DNA of 37,669 nt from positions 1 through 37,669 of the forward strand of contig JAEYPL010000235.1 of assembly GCA_023410905.1 (NCBI GenBank). The letters are read 5' to 3'. Positions 28,201 to 35,813 of this stretch are shown here, piece by piece. The notes beneath the pieces were generated by a model that saw only the letters and a program-made list of their open reading frames with translations, ran no database searches and had not been told where the DNA came from. Each line of letters opens with the position of its first letter. Position 1 is the stretch's first letter. The translations under genes were made by a program, and so were the position numbers. The DNA comes from Pseudomonadota bacterium. Lineage in GTDB: Bacteria > Pseudomonadota > Alphaproteobacteria > Rhizobiales > Hyphomicrobiaceae.

Positions 28201-28502
28201 CAGCGACCGCCCTCGGTGGGTGCATCGAAATCAGGTCGAGGCGTTCCCGCCGGATATGTCTTCAAGATCTGATCCGTCACCGTGCTGCGCAGCGCATTGA
28301 AGAACCGCCCGCAGCCATGGACATGCCGCCAGCGCTCGGCGTGAATGCCTTTGGGATTGGCGCGCATGTAGAGAAATGCCGCCCAATCTGCGTCGCCGAC
28401 GCTCGCCGGCTCGGCCGGACGCGCGACATGCGCCTCGCCGCCATACCGGAACTCCGACTCGGGCCGCGCCATGTTGCAGTAGGGGCAGTATATCAGCAGC
28501 AT
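28200..28502 (-). CDS. soxD: sarcosine oxidase delta subunit
   Basis: A 100-residue small subunit that binds a structural zinc. It starts MLLIYCPYCNMARPESEFRYGGEA, with the first two Cys ligands at residues 6 and 9; a later HVHGCGRFFNALR supplies His and Cys. It contacts the beta subunit near the FMN site. It sits between soxB (9 nt upstream) and soxA (1-nt overlap) in the standard B-D-A-G order. Confidence 0.95.
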   Translation of the reverse strand: MLLIYCPYCNMARPESEFRYGGEAHVARPAEPASVGDADWAAFLYMRANPKGIHAERWRHVHGCGRFFNALRSTVTDQILKTYPAGTPRPDFDAPTEGGR

Positions 28503-28510
28503 TTGATCTC

Positions 28511-29761
28511 TCAGTGCGCAACAGCGGCTGCGGCGGCTTCGTCGATCAGGCGCCCCGTCGTGAAGCGTTCCAACGCAAAGGGCGCGGCAACCGGGTGCGG
28601 CTCGCCGCTCGCCATGGTCGCCGCGAACACAAAGGCTGATCCGGGCGTCGCCTTGAAACCACCCGTGCCCCAGCCGCAGTTAACGAAAAGCCCCGGCACC
28701 GGCGTCAGCCCGATGATCGGCGAGCGATCCGGCGTGACATCGACGATGCCACCCCAGTTGCGCATCATCCTCATGCGCCGGAACGTCGGGAACAGATCGC
28801 AGATCGCATCGAGCGTGTGGGCCGACACGTGCAGGCCGCCCGTCTGGCTGTACGACGTGTAGGCATCCGTACCCGCACCGATCACCAATTCGCCCTTGTC
28901 GGACTGCGAGATATAAGCGTGCACCGTGTTCGACATCACGACACAGGACAGCACCGGCTTGATCGGCTCGGAAACGAGCGCCTGAAGCGGATAACTCTCG
29001 AGCGGCATGCGCACGTCCGCCATGCTCATGAGCACCGACGTATGCCCGGCGGCGACGACGCCGACCTTCTTCGCTTTGATCGTGCCGCGCGTCGTTTCGA
29101 CACCTTCGACGGCACCATTCGCATCGCGGCGGAGGGCAGTTACCTCGGCATTCTCGATGATATCGACACCGAGCGCACTCGCCGCACGCGCATAGCCCCA
29201 GGCAACCGCATCGTGCCGTGCCGTGCCGCCGCGCCGCTGAAGGGCCGCACCGAGCACGGGATAACGCAGCTTCGGCGAAATGCTCAGCGGTGGGCAGAAA
29301 GCCTTGGCCTCTTCGGGCGTCAGCCACTCGTTATCGATGCCCGCCAGACGGTTCGCGTGCACGTGCCTCTTGAAGACCTGGATGTCGTGGACGGTGTGCG
29401 CCAGCATCATCACACCACGCGGCGAGTACATGACGTTGTAGTTCAACTCATCCGACAACGTCTCCCAGAGCTTCACCGACAGCTCGTAAATCGCCTCGGA
29501 CTCCTCCCACAGATAGTTCGAGCGGATGATCGTCGTGTTGCGGCCCGTATTGCCACCGCCGAGCCACCCCTTCTCGACGACCGCGATATTGCGGAGCCCG
29601 TGCTCCTTGGCGAGGTAGTACGCCGTGCCGAGGCCATGCCCACCAGCGCCAACGATCACCGCATCGTATGACGCCTTAGGTTCGGCCGAGCGCCATTGCG
29701 CCGGCCAACGCGCATGACCGCCGAGCGCATTGCGCGCCAGAGAAAGAAGCGAAAACCGCAT
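28511..29761 (-). CDS. soxB: sarcosine oxidase beta subunit
   Basis: A 416-residue DAO-family flavoprotein subunit carrying FAD (VIVGAGGHGLGTAYYLA motif at 35-51) and the covalent FMN site. His183 in GGTARHDAVAWGYARAA is at the position of the FMN-linked histidine of heterotetrameric sarcosine oxidases. The sarcosine-oxidation active site is in this subunit. The C-terminal NCGWGTGGFKATPGSA is family-typical. GAGGGG lies about 12 nt before the ATG. The preceding crotonase gene ends 28 nt upstream on the same strand. Confidence 0.95.
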   Translation of the reverse strand: MRFSLLSLARNALGGHARWPAQWRSAEPKASYDAVIVGAGGHGLGTAYYLAKEHGLRNIAVVEKGWLGGGNTGRNTTIIRSNYLWEESEAIYELSVKLWETLSDELNYNVMYSPRGVMMLAHTVHDIQVFKRHVHANRLAGIDNEWLTPEEAKAFCPPLSISPKLRYPVLGAALQRRGGTARHDAVAWGYARAASALGVDIIENAEVTALRRDANGAVEGVETTRGTIKAKKVGVVAAGHTSVLMSMADVRMPLESYPLQALVSEPIKPVLSCVVMSNTVHAYISQSDKGELVIGAGTDAYTSYSQTGGLHVSAHTLDAICDLFPTFRRMRMMRNWGGIVDVTPDRSPIIGLTPVPGLFVNCGWGTGGFKATPGSAFVFAATMASGEPHPVAAPFALERFTTGRLIDEAAAAAVAH

Positions 29762-29789
29762 CGACTACCCACGCCCCCTCGCGGCAACT

Positions 29790-30563
29790 TCACTCGCCGA
29801 ATTTGCCGCCACGTCCCGCGCCGCCCGCAAAACGCGCCGCGCCCGATTGCCCCTCGGCAGCGACTGCCGCAACACCGTGTGCGAACTCCGCCTTCATGGC
29901 GTGATCGAACGGCAGTTCCCACTGCCGATAGACCGACGCGCGGTCGAGGTTCATGCACATCTGCGGAAATTCGGCAAGCTGGCGCGCCAGTGCCTCCGCC
30001 GCCGGCCGCGCCTCACCCTTGGCAACGACACGGTTCGCAAGCCCCATGCGCAACGCCTCTTCCGCACCGACCGGACGGCCCGTTAGGATCATATCGAGCG
30101 CGTGGCTCTGGCCGATCAGACGCGGCAGTCGCACGGTTCCGCCATCGATGAGCGGCACGCCCCAGCGCCGGCAGTAGACGCCGAAAACGGCATCCTCCTC
30201 AACGACGCGCATGTCGCACCAGATGGCGAGTTCCAACCCGCCTGCAACCGCGTGACCGGCGACGGCAGCGATCACCGGCTTCGAGAGCTTCAAGCGCGAT
30301 GGCCCCATGGGACCATCTCCGTCGAGGCTGTAGCGCTTCTTTCGCTCTCCAGACGCAATCGCCTTCAGGTCGGCGCCGGCGCAGAATGCGCCGCCGGAAC
30401 CCCAAAGCACCGCCACGCACTGCTCAGGGTCGGCGTCGAAAGCCCGGAACTCGTTTGCCAGCGCATCCGCAGTCTCGTTGTCGACGGCATTGCGAACCTC
30501 TGGACGATCGATGATGACCGTCGTCACGGGACCATCTCGCTCGACTCGAACCTTCGATGCCAT
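29790..30563 (-). CDS. crotonase-family (enoyl-CoA hydratase-like) protein
   Basis: A 257-residue crotonase-superfamily protein. It has the CoA-binding and oxyanion-hole features FCAGADLKAI and AAVAGHAVAGGLELAIWCD, with Glu111 at the first catalytic-Glu position of enoyl-CoA hydratases. The second catalytic Glu is replaced by Cys131 (FGVYCRRWGVPLIDGG), with Asp140 nearby, so simple hydratase chemistry is not assured. The start ATG 30561-30563 has AGAGGA at 8 nt; the open frame beyond to 30641 is not needed. It precedes soxB by 28 nt and is probably first in that transcript. Whether it has a role in sarcosine or betaine metabolism is unknown. Confidence 0.85.
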   Translation of the reverse strand: MASKVRVERDGPVTTVIIDRPEVRNAVDNETADALANEFRAFDADPEQCVAVLWGSGGAFCAGADLKAIASGERKKRYSLDGDGPMGPSRLKLSKPVIAAVAGHAVAGGLELAIWCDMRVVEEDAVFGVYCRRWGVPLIDGGTVRLPRLIGQSHALDMILTGRPVGAEEALRMGLANRVVAKGEARPAAEALARQLAEFPQMCMNLDRASVYRQWELPFDHAMKAEFAHGVAAVAAEGQSGAARFAGGAGRGGKFGE

Positions 30564-30807
30564 GATGGCGTCCTCTGCACATTGAGTTGCGGCGAGCGCG
30601 CCGCGCATAGGCGGATCGCGTGGTGAGACTTTTCTTCTCATTCACAAGCGACTATAGCTCTCGTTAGAAATTGCATAGCGGGGAGAATGGCGATCTCGCA
30701 ACCGGGCACAAGCGCGGATCGGGGTCGCGAGCGGGGGCATCGGGGAAGTGTTATATAAGACTTTGAAGCCGCGTGAGATTGTGCGCGGCCCCGAGAACCC
30801 GATGTAC

Positions 30808-30840
30808 GCTCTCGCGCGCGGAATGGCATTCCGCAAGAGC
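30808..30840. repeat. palindrome with a perfect 17-bp core
   Basis: The core GCGGAATG-G-CATTCCGC (30818-30834) is a perfect palindrome around one base. Outer arms GCTCT (30808-30812) and AGAGC (30836-30840) also pair. Confidence 0.6.
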
Positions 30841-30906
30841 ACGGACAATGCGACCACAGCCACGCGTGCCGTCCTCATTCGCGGTGTAAACGTTCTCCGC
30901 GCAGGG

Positions 30907-30933
30907 TTGAACATTCAAGGGATCGAATATACT
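30907..30933 (+). promoter_or_regulatory. candidate promoter upstream of soeABC
   Basis: TTGAAC (30907-30912) and TATACT (30928-30933, 5 of 6 to TATAAT) with a 15-bp spacer, shorter than the usual 16-18. If used, the transcript would begin near 30940 and include both palindromes in its leader. Confidence 0.35.
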
Positions 30934-30980
30934 CAAGTCCTTGATCGGACCGGCGTTGATCGCCCGAACGGAGCATGAGC

Positions 30981-31056
30981 CTAGTGTGATGATCGAGAAA
31001 TTCGCCACGTCAAGCGGCTCGGTATCGAGCGAATTTCTCGGTCTGAATCACACTAG
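30981..31056. repeat. palindromic repeat A (76 bp)
   Basis: A long imperfect palindrome. Outer arms CTAGTGTGAT (30981-30990) and ATCACACTAG (31047-31056) pair over 10 bp. Then comes an internal loop of 3 and 6 nt, a 12-bp inner stem CGAGAAATTCGC (30994-31005) with GCGAATTTCTCG (31029-31040), and a 23-nt apical loop. It begins and ends in CTAG. Confidence 0.85.
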
Positions 31057-31069
31057 CAAGACCGTGATT

Positions 31070-31147
31070 CTAGTGTCCCTTTTGATTCCGAGGTTCGCTC
31101 GGGACACCAGCATCGAGGCAAGGCGAACTTCGGAATCGGGACACTAG
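31070..31147. repeat. palindromic repeat B (78 bp), same architecture as A
   Basis: Outer arms CTAGTGTCCC (31070-31079) and GGGACACTAG (31138-31147) pair over 10 bp. A TTTT bulge is followed by a 15-bp inner stem (31084-31098 with 31123-31137, one G-T pair) and a 24-nt loop. It shares CTAGTGT ends and the CCGA...TTCGC inner arm with repeat A but differs elsewhere. It ends 3 nt before the soeA start codon. Confidence 0.85.
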
Positions 31148-31150
31148 ACC

Positions 31151-34069
31151 GTGCAAGATCGCGCGACAGCCAAGACTTCCAACTCTTCCGCCGGCGCCCG
31201 CAAGTCCGTGCCCGATGAACATGGCGTCATCCTCAGCGAAAGCCCCGCTGACCGGATCGAGAAGACCACCTGCTACATGTGCGCCTGCCGGTGCGGGATC
31301 AACGTCTATCTCAAGGACGGCAAGGTCCGTTACATCGACGGCAACCGCGATCACCCGGTGAACAAGGGCGTGCTGTGCGGCAAGGGCTCCGCCGGCATCA
31401 TGCAGCATTATTCGCCGGCGCGCCTCAAGGCGCCGATGAAGCGCGTCGGACCGCGCGGCTCGGGCCAGTTCGAGGAAATCTCCTGGGAAGAGGCGCTGCA
31501 GACCGCAACCAACTGGCTCGGCAAGGTTCGCGCGGAGGATCCGAAGAAGCTCGCGTTCTTCACCGGACGCGACCAATCGCAGTCGCTCACCGGCTGGTGG
31601 GCCATCAAGTACGGCACACCGAACTACGCAGCGCACGGTGGCTTCTGCTCGGTGAACATGGCCGCTGCCGGCCTCTACACGTTCGGCGGCTCCTTCTGGG
31701 AATTCGGCGAGCCCGACTGGGATCACGCGAAGTACTTCATGCTCTTCGGCGTGGCCGAGGATCATGGCTCGAACCCGATCAAGATCGGCCTCGGCAAGCT
31801 CAAGTCGCGCGGCGCGAAGGTCGTATCGGTCAATCCCGTGCGCACGGGCTACAACGCCATTGCCGACGAGTGGGTCGGCATTCGCCCAGGTACGGACGGC
31901 GCCTTTGTCGGCGCGATGATCCACGAACTCCTGCGCACGCAGCGCATCGATGTCGACTATCTCGTGCGCTACACGAATGCCTCGTGGCTCGTCATCGAGG
32001 CGCCGGGCACTGCCGATCACGGCATGTTCGTGCGCGACGACAAAGGCAACGCGCTCGCCCTCGACAAGCGCACGGGCGCACTCGTTCCCGCTGAAAGCGC
32101 AGACGTCGCCCCGCAGCTTTCGGGCCCGGTGACGCTCGCGGACGGCCGCACGGCCATTCCTGTCTTCCAGAAGATCGCCGAGCGCTATCTCGGCGAAGAA
32201 TACTCGCCCGAGCGCGCCGAGAAAGAGTGCGGCGTTCCAGCGGACACGATCCGCCGTCTCGCCGATGAGATGGCCAAGGTCGCTTTCGAGCAGACTGTCA
32301 CGCTCGACGTGCCCTGGACGGATATCTACGGCCGCCGCCACGAAAAGATGGTCGGGCGCCCCGTCGCGATGCACGCCATGCGCGGCATCTCGGCCCACTC
32401 CAATGGCTTCCAGACCTGCCGCCTCATTCACTTCCTGCAGATCCTGCTCGGCACTATCGATGTGCCCGGTGGCTTTCGCTACAAGCCGCCCTATCCCAAG
32501 GAGATCGCGCCGCGCCTGAAACCCACCGGCAAGCCCGGTCAGGTCAAGGCCGGCGAGCCGCTGCCCGGTCCGCACCTCGGCTTCCCGACCGGTCCCGGCG
32601 ACCTGCTCATCGATGCCGCCAACACGCCGCAGCGCATCGACAAGGCCTACAGTTGGGATGCGCCGATGGCCGCCCATGGCCTCATGCACATGGTCATCAC
32701 CAACGCTGGCCTCGGTGATCCGTACCCCATCGACACCCTGTTCATGTACATGGCGAACATGAGCTGGAACTCGTCTATGAATATCCGCGATACGCTCAAG
32801 TATCTGACGGACAAGAACGAGGCGACCGGCGAATACAAGATCCCGCGCATCATCTACTCGGATGCCTACTACTCCGAGATGGTGCCCTATGCGGATCTCA
32901 TCCTGCCCGACACGACGTATCTCGAGCGGTGGGACTGCATTTCCATTCTCGACCGGCCGATCTCCGAGCCCGATTCCGCTTGTGATGCCATCCGCCACCC
33001 GATCCTCGAACCGGATCGTGACGTGCGCGGCTTCCAGTCCGTGCTGCTCGATCTCGGCGCGCGCCTCAAGCTGCCGGGCCTCGTGAAGGAGGATGGTTCA
33101 CCGCAATTCCCCGGCGGCTATGCCGACTATCTTGTGAACCACGAACGTGCGCCGGGCATCGGACCACTCGCGGGCTGGCGCGGCAACGGCGACAGCTTCG
33201 GCAAAGGCGCCCCCAATCCCGACCAGCTCAATCGCTACATCGCGAACGGCGGCTTCCACGCGCATCACATCCCGCCGAGCCAGCGCTACTTCAAGCACGC
33301 CAACAAGGAGTATCTGGACTGGGCCGCCTCGGTCGGCTTCCGCGCCGCAGACGCGAAGATGACCTTCCAACTCTATTGCGAGCCGCTGCAGGCCTTCCGC
33401 CTCGCGGCGCAAGGCCATGGTCCCGTGCAGCCGCCGGAAAGCCATCGCGAGCGCGTCGCAAAGTATTTCGATCCACTGCCCTTCTGGTATCAGCCCTTCG
33501 AAGGCACGATCGTCGATACCGAAGAATTCCCGATGCACGCCATCACGCAGCGCCCCATGCACATGTACCACTCATGGGGTTCGCAGAATGCGTGGCTGCG
33601 CCAGATCACCGGTCAGAACCGCCTCTACCTGAGCCGCGCGCGCGGCGCGGCTCTCGGCATCGCGGATGACGACTGGGTCTGGATCAGCAGCCATCTCGGG
33701 CGCGTGCGGTGTCAGGTCCGCCTCATGGAAGGCGTCAACGATCAGACGGCCTGGACGTGGAATGCGATCGGCAAGCGCAGTGGTGCCTGGGGCCTCTCGA
33801 AGGATGCGCCGGAGTCGGAGCGCGGCTTCCTGCTGAACCATCTCATCTCCGAGCTGCTGCCGGAAAAGGGTGGTGGCTACCGCTACTCGAATTCGGATCC
33901 CATCACGGGACAGGCCGCGTGGTACGACCTGCGCGTCCGCATCGAAAAGGCCGAGCCCGAGGAAGTCGAACGCAGCGAGCCGCGCTTCGAGCCGTTCGCT
34001 GATCCGATCGGCCGCGGCCATCCCGACACCATCGCGTACGGCGCGGAATTCAGGAGGGCGCGCCGATGA
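31151..34069 (+). CDS. soeA: sulfite dehydrogenase (quinone) molybdopterin subunit SoeA
   Basis: A 972-residue DMSO-reductase-superfamily catalytic subunit binding bis-MGD molybdenum and one 4Fe-4S cluster (Cys41, Cys44, Cys48, Cys76; CYMCACRCGI...GVLCGKG). Cys166 in HGGFCSVN lies where I expect the Mo ligand. There is no twin-arginine signal, so the enzyme should face the cytoplasm, as in SoeABC, which oxidises sulfite to sulfate and feeds quinone. The SoeB and SoeC partners follow directly. A thiosulfate/polysulfide-reductase-like role is the main alternative, but those enzymes are normally Tat-exported. The start is GTG 31151; an in-frame stop at 31145 rules out a longer form. GTG 31208 is an alternative start. 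The only visible ribosome-binding site, GGGA at 31138-31141, lies inside palindrome B. Confidence 0.85.
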   Translation: MQDRATAKTSNSSAGARKSVPDEHGVILSESPADRIEKTTCYMCACRCGINVYLKDGKVRYIDGNRDHPVNKGVLCGKGSAGIMQHYSPARLKAPMKRVGPRGSGQFEEISWEEALQTATNWLGKVRAEDPKKLAFFTGRDQSQSLTGWWAIKYGTPNYAAHGGFCSVNMAAAGLYTFGGSFWEFGEPDWDHAKYFMLFGVAEDHGSNPIKIGLGKLKSRGAKVVSVNPVRTGYNAIADEWVGIRPGTDGAFVGAMIHELLRTQRIDVDYLVRYTNASWLVIEAPGTADHGMFVRDDKGNALALDKRTGALVPAESADVAPQLSGPVTLADGRTAIPVFQKIAERYLGEEYSPERAEKECGVPADTIRRLADEMAKVAFEQTVTLDVPWTDIYGRRHEKMVGRPVAMHAMRGISAHSNGFQTCRLIHFLQILLGTIDVPGGFRYKPPYPKEIAPRLKPTGKPGQVKAGEPLPGPHLGFPTGPGDLLIDAANTPQRIDKAYSWDAPMAAHGLMHMVITNAGLGDPYPIDTLFMYMANMSWNSSMNIRDTLKYLTDKNEATGEYKIPRIIYSDAYYSEMVPYADLILPDTTYLERWDCISILDRPISEPDSACDAIRHPILEPDRDVRGFQSVLLDLGARLKLPGLVKEDGSPQFPGGYADYLVNHERAPGIGPLAGWRGNGDSFGKGAPNPDQLNRYIANGGFHAHHIPPSQRYFKHANKEYLDWAASVGFRAADAKMTFQLYCEPLQAFRLAAQGHGPVQPPESHRERVAKYFDPLPFWYQPFEGTIVDTEEFPMHAITQRPMHMYHSWGSQNAWLRQITGQNRLYLSRARGAALGIADDDWVWISSHLGRVRCQVRLMEGVNDQTAWTWNAIGKRSGAWGLSKDAPESERGFLLNHLISELLPEKGGGYRYSNSDPITGQAAWYDLRVRIEKAEPEEVERSEPRFEPFADPIGRGHPDTIAYGAEFRRARR

Positions 34070-34827
34070 CGTGCCTCCCCACACATACCGAGCGTAAGCT
34101 CGGCCTCGTCATCGACCTCGATACCTGCGTCGGCTGTCATGGCTGCGCGACGAGCTGCAAGGAATGGAATACGGGCGGCTACTCCGCGCCGCTCTCCGAC
34201 ATCGATCCATATGGCGCCGATCCCGATGGCGCCTGGCTCAACCGCATTCACGGCTACGAGGTCGGCGACGGCGCCGAAAGCCGCACGGTCCACTTCCCGC
34301 GCTCCTGTCTGCACTGCGAGACGCCGGACTGTGTCACTGTCTGTCCCACAGGCGCATCCTTCAAGCGCGCCGAAGATGGCATCGTGCTCGTCGATCCCGA
34401 TCTCTGCATAGGCTGCAAGCTCTGCTCGTGGGCGTGCGCGTACGGCGCGCGCGAGTACGATCCGAGCCATGGCGTCATGAAGAAGTGCACGCTGTGCGTC
34501 GATCGCATCTATAACGAGCATCTCGCGCCAGAAGACCGCACGCCCGCGTGCGTGCGCGCCTGCCCGACGGGTGCGCGTCACTTCGGCGATCTCGGTGATC
34601 CGGAGAGTGCCGTTTCGAAACTGGTCGCCGAGCGCGGCGGTTTCGATCTGCTCGGCGCCTTCGGCTACAAGCCCGTGAACAAGTATCTGCCGCCGCGCCC
34701 GCGCCGCGATGCCCGCACTGTTGACGCGACTGCCTCCGACAAGGCACCGCAGAAAGCAAAGATCGCGGCTCCGACAAATGCGATCGAAAATCTCTTCTCC
34801 TGGGTCGATCGCGCGCTCTCGCGCTAG
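34066..34827 (+). CDS. soeB: sulfite dehydrogenase iron-sulfur subunit SoeB
   Basis: A 253-residue electron-transfer subunit with sixteen cysteines in four clusters: 21/24/27/31, 81/84/89/93, 114/117/120/124 and 141/144/162/166. This is the DmsB/NrfC-type arrangement of four 4Fe-4S clusters. It would carry electrons from SoeA to the membrane subunit. No signal peptide is present, in line with a cytoplasmic site. Its ATG overlaps the soeA stop by 4 nt (ATGA), so the two are translationally coupled. The last 50 residues are a Pro/Lys-rich tail. Confidence 0.9.
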   Translation: MTCLPTHTERKLGLVIDLDTCVGCHGCATSCKEWNTGGYSAPLSDIDPYGADPDGAWLNRIHGYEVGDGAESRTVHFPRSCLHCETPDCVTVCPTGASFKRAEDGIVLVDPDLCIGCKLCSWACAYGAREYDPSHGVMKKCTLCVDRIYNEHLAPEDRTPACVRACPTGARHFGDLGDPESAVSKLVAERGGFDLLGAFGYKPVNKYLPPRPRRDARTVDATASDKAPQKAKIAAPTNAIENLFSWVDRALSR

Positions 34828-34856
34828 ACCGCTCACGTTGCCGTAACGGATCCCCG

Positions 34857-35804
34857 ATGCATCCCGCCTACTCGGTCATCCTGTTCACCACAGCGTCCGG
34901 CGCCGGCTATGGCCTGCTCGTCTGGCTCGCGCTGTTGTCCGCCATTGGCGTGCTGCCTGCGGATCGCTGGCTCGGCTTCACGGGGCTCGCGATTTCGCTC
35001 GGGCTGATCTCCGTCGGCCTGCTCGCCTCGACATTCCACCTCGGCCATCCCGAGCGTGCATGGCGCGCGTTCTCGCAGTGGCGTAGCTCCTGGCTGTCGC
35101 GGGAAGGCGTCGCGGCGGTCGCGACTTATGTGCCCGCCGGCATCTTCGGCATCGGCTGGGTATTCCTGGAACGCACCGACGGCATCTTCGCGCTCCTCGG
35201 GCTACTCGCTGCGGCCCTAGCACTCGTGACGGTCTACTGCACGGGCATGATCTACGCCTCGCTCAGGACTATCCGGCAGTGGAACCAGCCGCTGGTTCCC
35301 TGGATCTACATTGCCCTGGCGCTCGCGACGGGTGCTGTACTGATGCTGGCGCTCATCCATCTCTTCGGCATGGCGAGTCCCACGTTCTCGCTGCTCACAG
35401 CGGTCCTCGTTGGCATCGCGCTTTTCCTGAAGCAGCGCTACTGGTCGACGATCGACACCGAGAAGAAGACCTGGACCATCGGCGACGCGACCGGTCTCGG
35501 CAAGCACGGCGAGGTGCGCGTACTGGACCTGCCGCATACGCAAGCTAATTTCGTCATGCGCGAGATGGGGTATGCCGTCGCCCGCAATCATGCGGAGAAA
35601 CTGCGCGGCTATGTGCGACTTCTGGCGTTTCTCGTTCCCGGCGCGCTTTGCCTGATCACGATCGCGCCGAGTACATTGCTCGGCACTTTGGCGGCACTGC
35701 TCGCAGTCGGCACGGCGGGCGTCGGCATCGCCGTCGAGCGCTGGCTTTTCTTCGCAGAGGCCGAGCACGTCTCCATGCTCTACTACGGCCGGCCTGCAGC
35801 GTAG
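34857..35804 (+). CDS. soeC: sulfite dehydrogenase membrane anchor SoeC (DmsC family)
   Basis: A 315-residue integral membrane protein with about eight predicted helices, of the DMSO reductase anchor (DmsC) family. The signature region STFHLGHPERAWRAFSQWRSSWLSREG lies in the loop after the second helix. It anchors SoeAB on the inner face of the membrane and passes electrons to quinone. It begins 29 nt after soeB. It is convergent with the UDP-glucuronate epimerase gene, with 9 nt between stop codons and no hairpin. Confidence 0.88.
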   Translation: MHPAYSVILFTTASGAGYGLLVWLALLSAIGVLPADRWLGFTGLAISLGLISVGLLASTFHLGHPERAWRAFSQWRSSWLSREGVAAVATYVPAGIFGIGWVFLERTDGIFALLGLLAAALALVTVYCTGMIYASLRTIRQWNQPLVPWIYIALALATGAVLMLALIHLFGMASPTFSLLTAVLVGIALFLKQRYWSTIDTEKKTWTIGDATGLGKHGEVRVLDLPHTQANFVMREMGYAVARNHAEKLRGYVRLLAFLVPGALCLITIAPSTLLGTLAALLAVGTAGVGIAVERWLFFAEAEHVSMLYYGRPAA

Positions 35805-35813
35805 AACGACGGC

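Larger units (their letters stand above)
30564..30980. other. intergenic region between the crotonase gene and the soe repeats
   Basis: No coding gene is supported here; short frames on both strands lack family features. It contains a 33-bp imperfect palindrome (30808-30840) and a candidate promoter towards soeA. An AT-rich patch near 30752-30763 (TTATATAAG) could hold the minus-strand promoter of the crotonase-sox operon. Confidence 0.5.

Noticed and set aside
30748..31008. Short open frames (76 and 85 codons) in the sox-soe intergenic region
   Set aside because: They run through palindromes, lack good ribosome-binding sites and resemble no protein family.
31070..32998. A 642-codon minus-strand open frame across soeA and repeat B
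   Set aside because: Antisense shadow of soeA; soeA has all expected motifs, the reverse frame has none.
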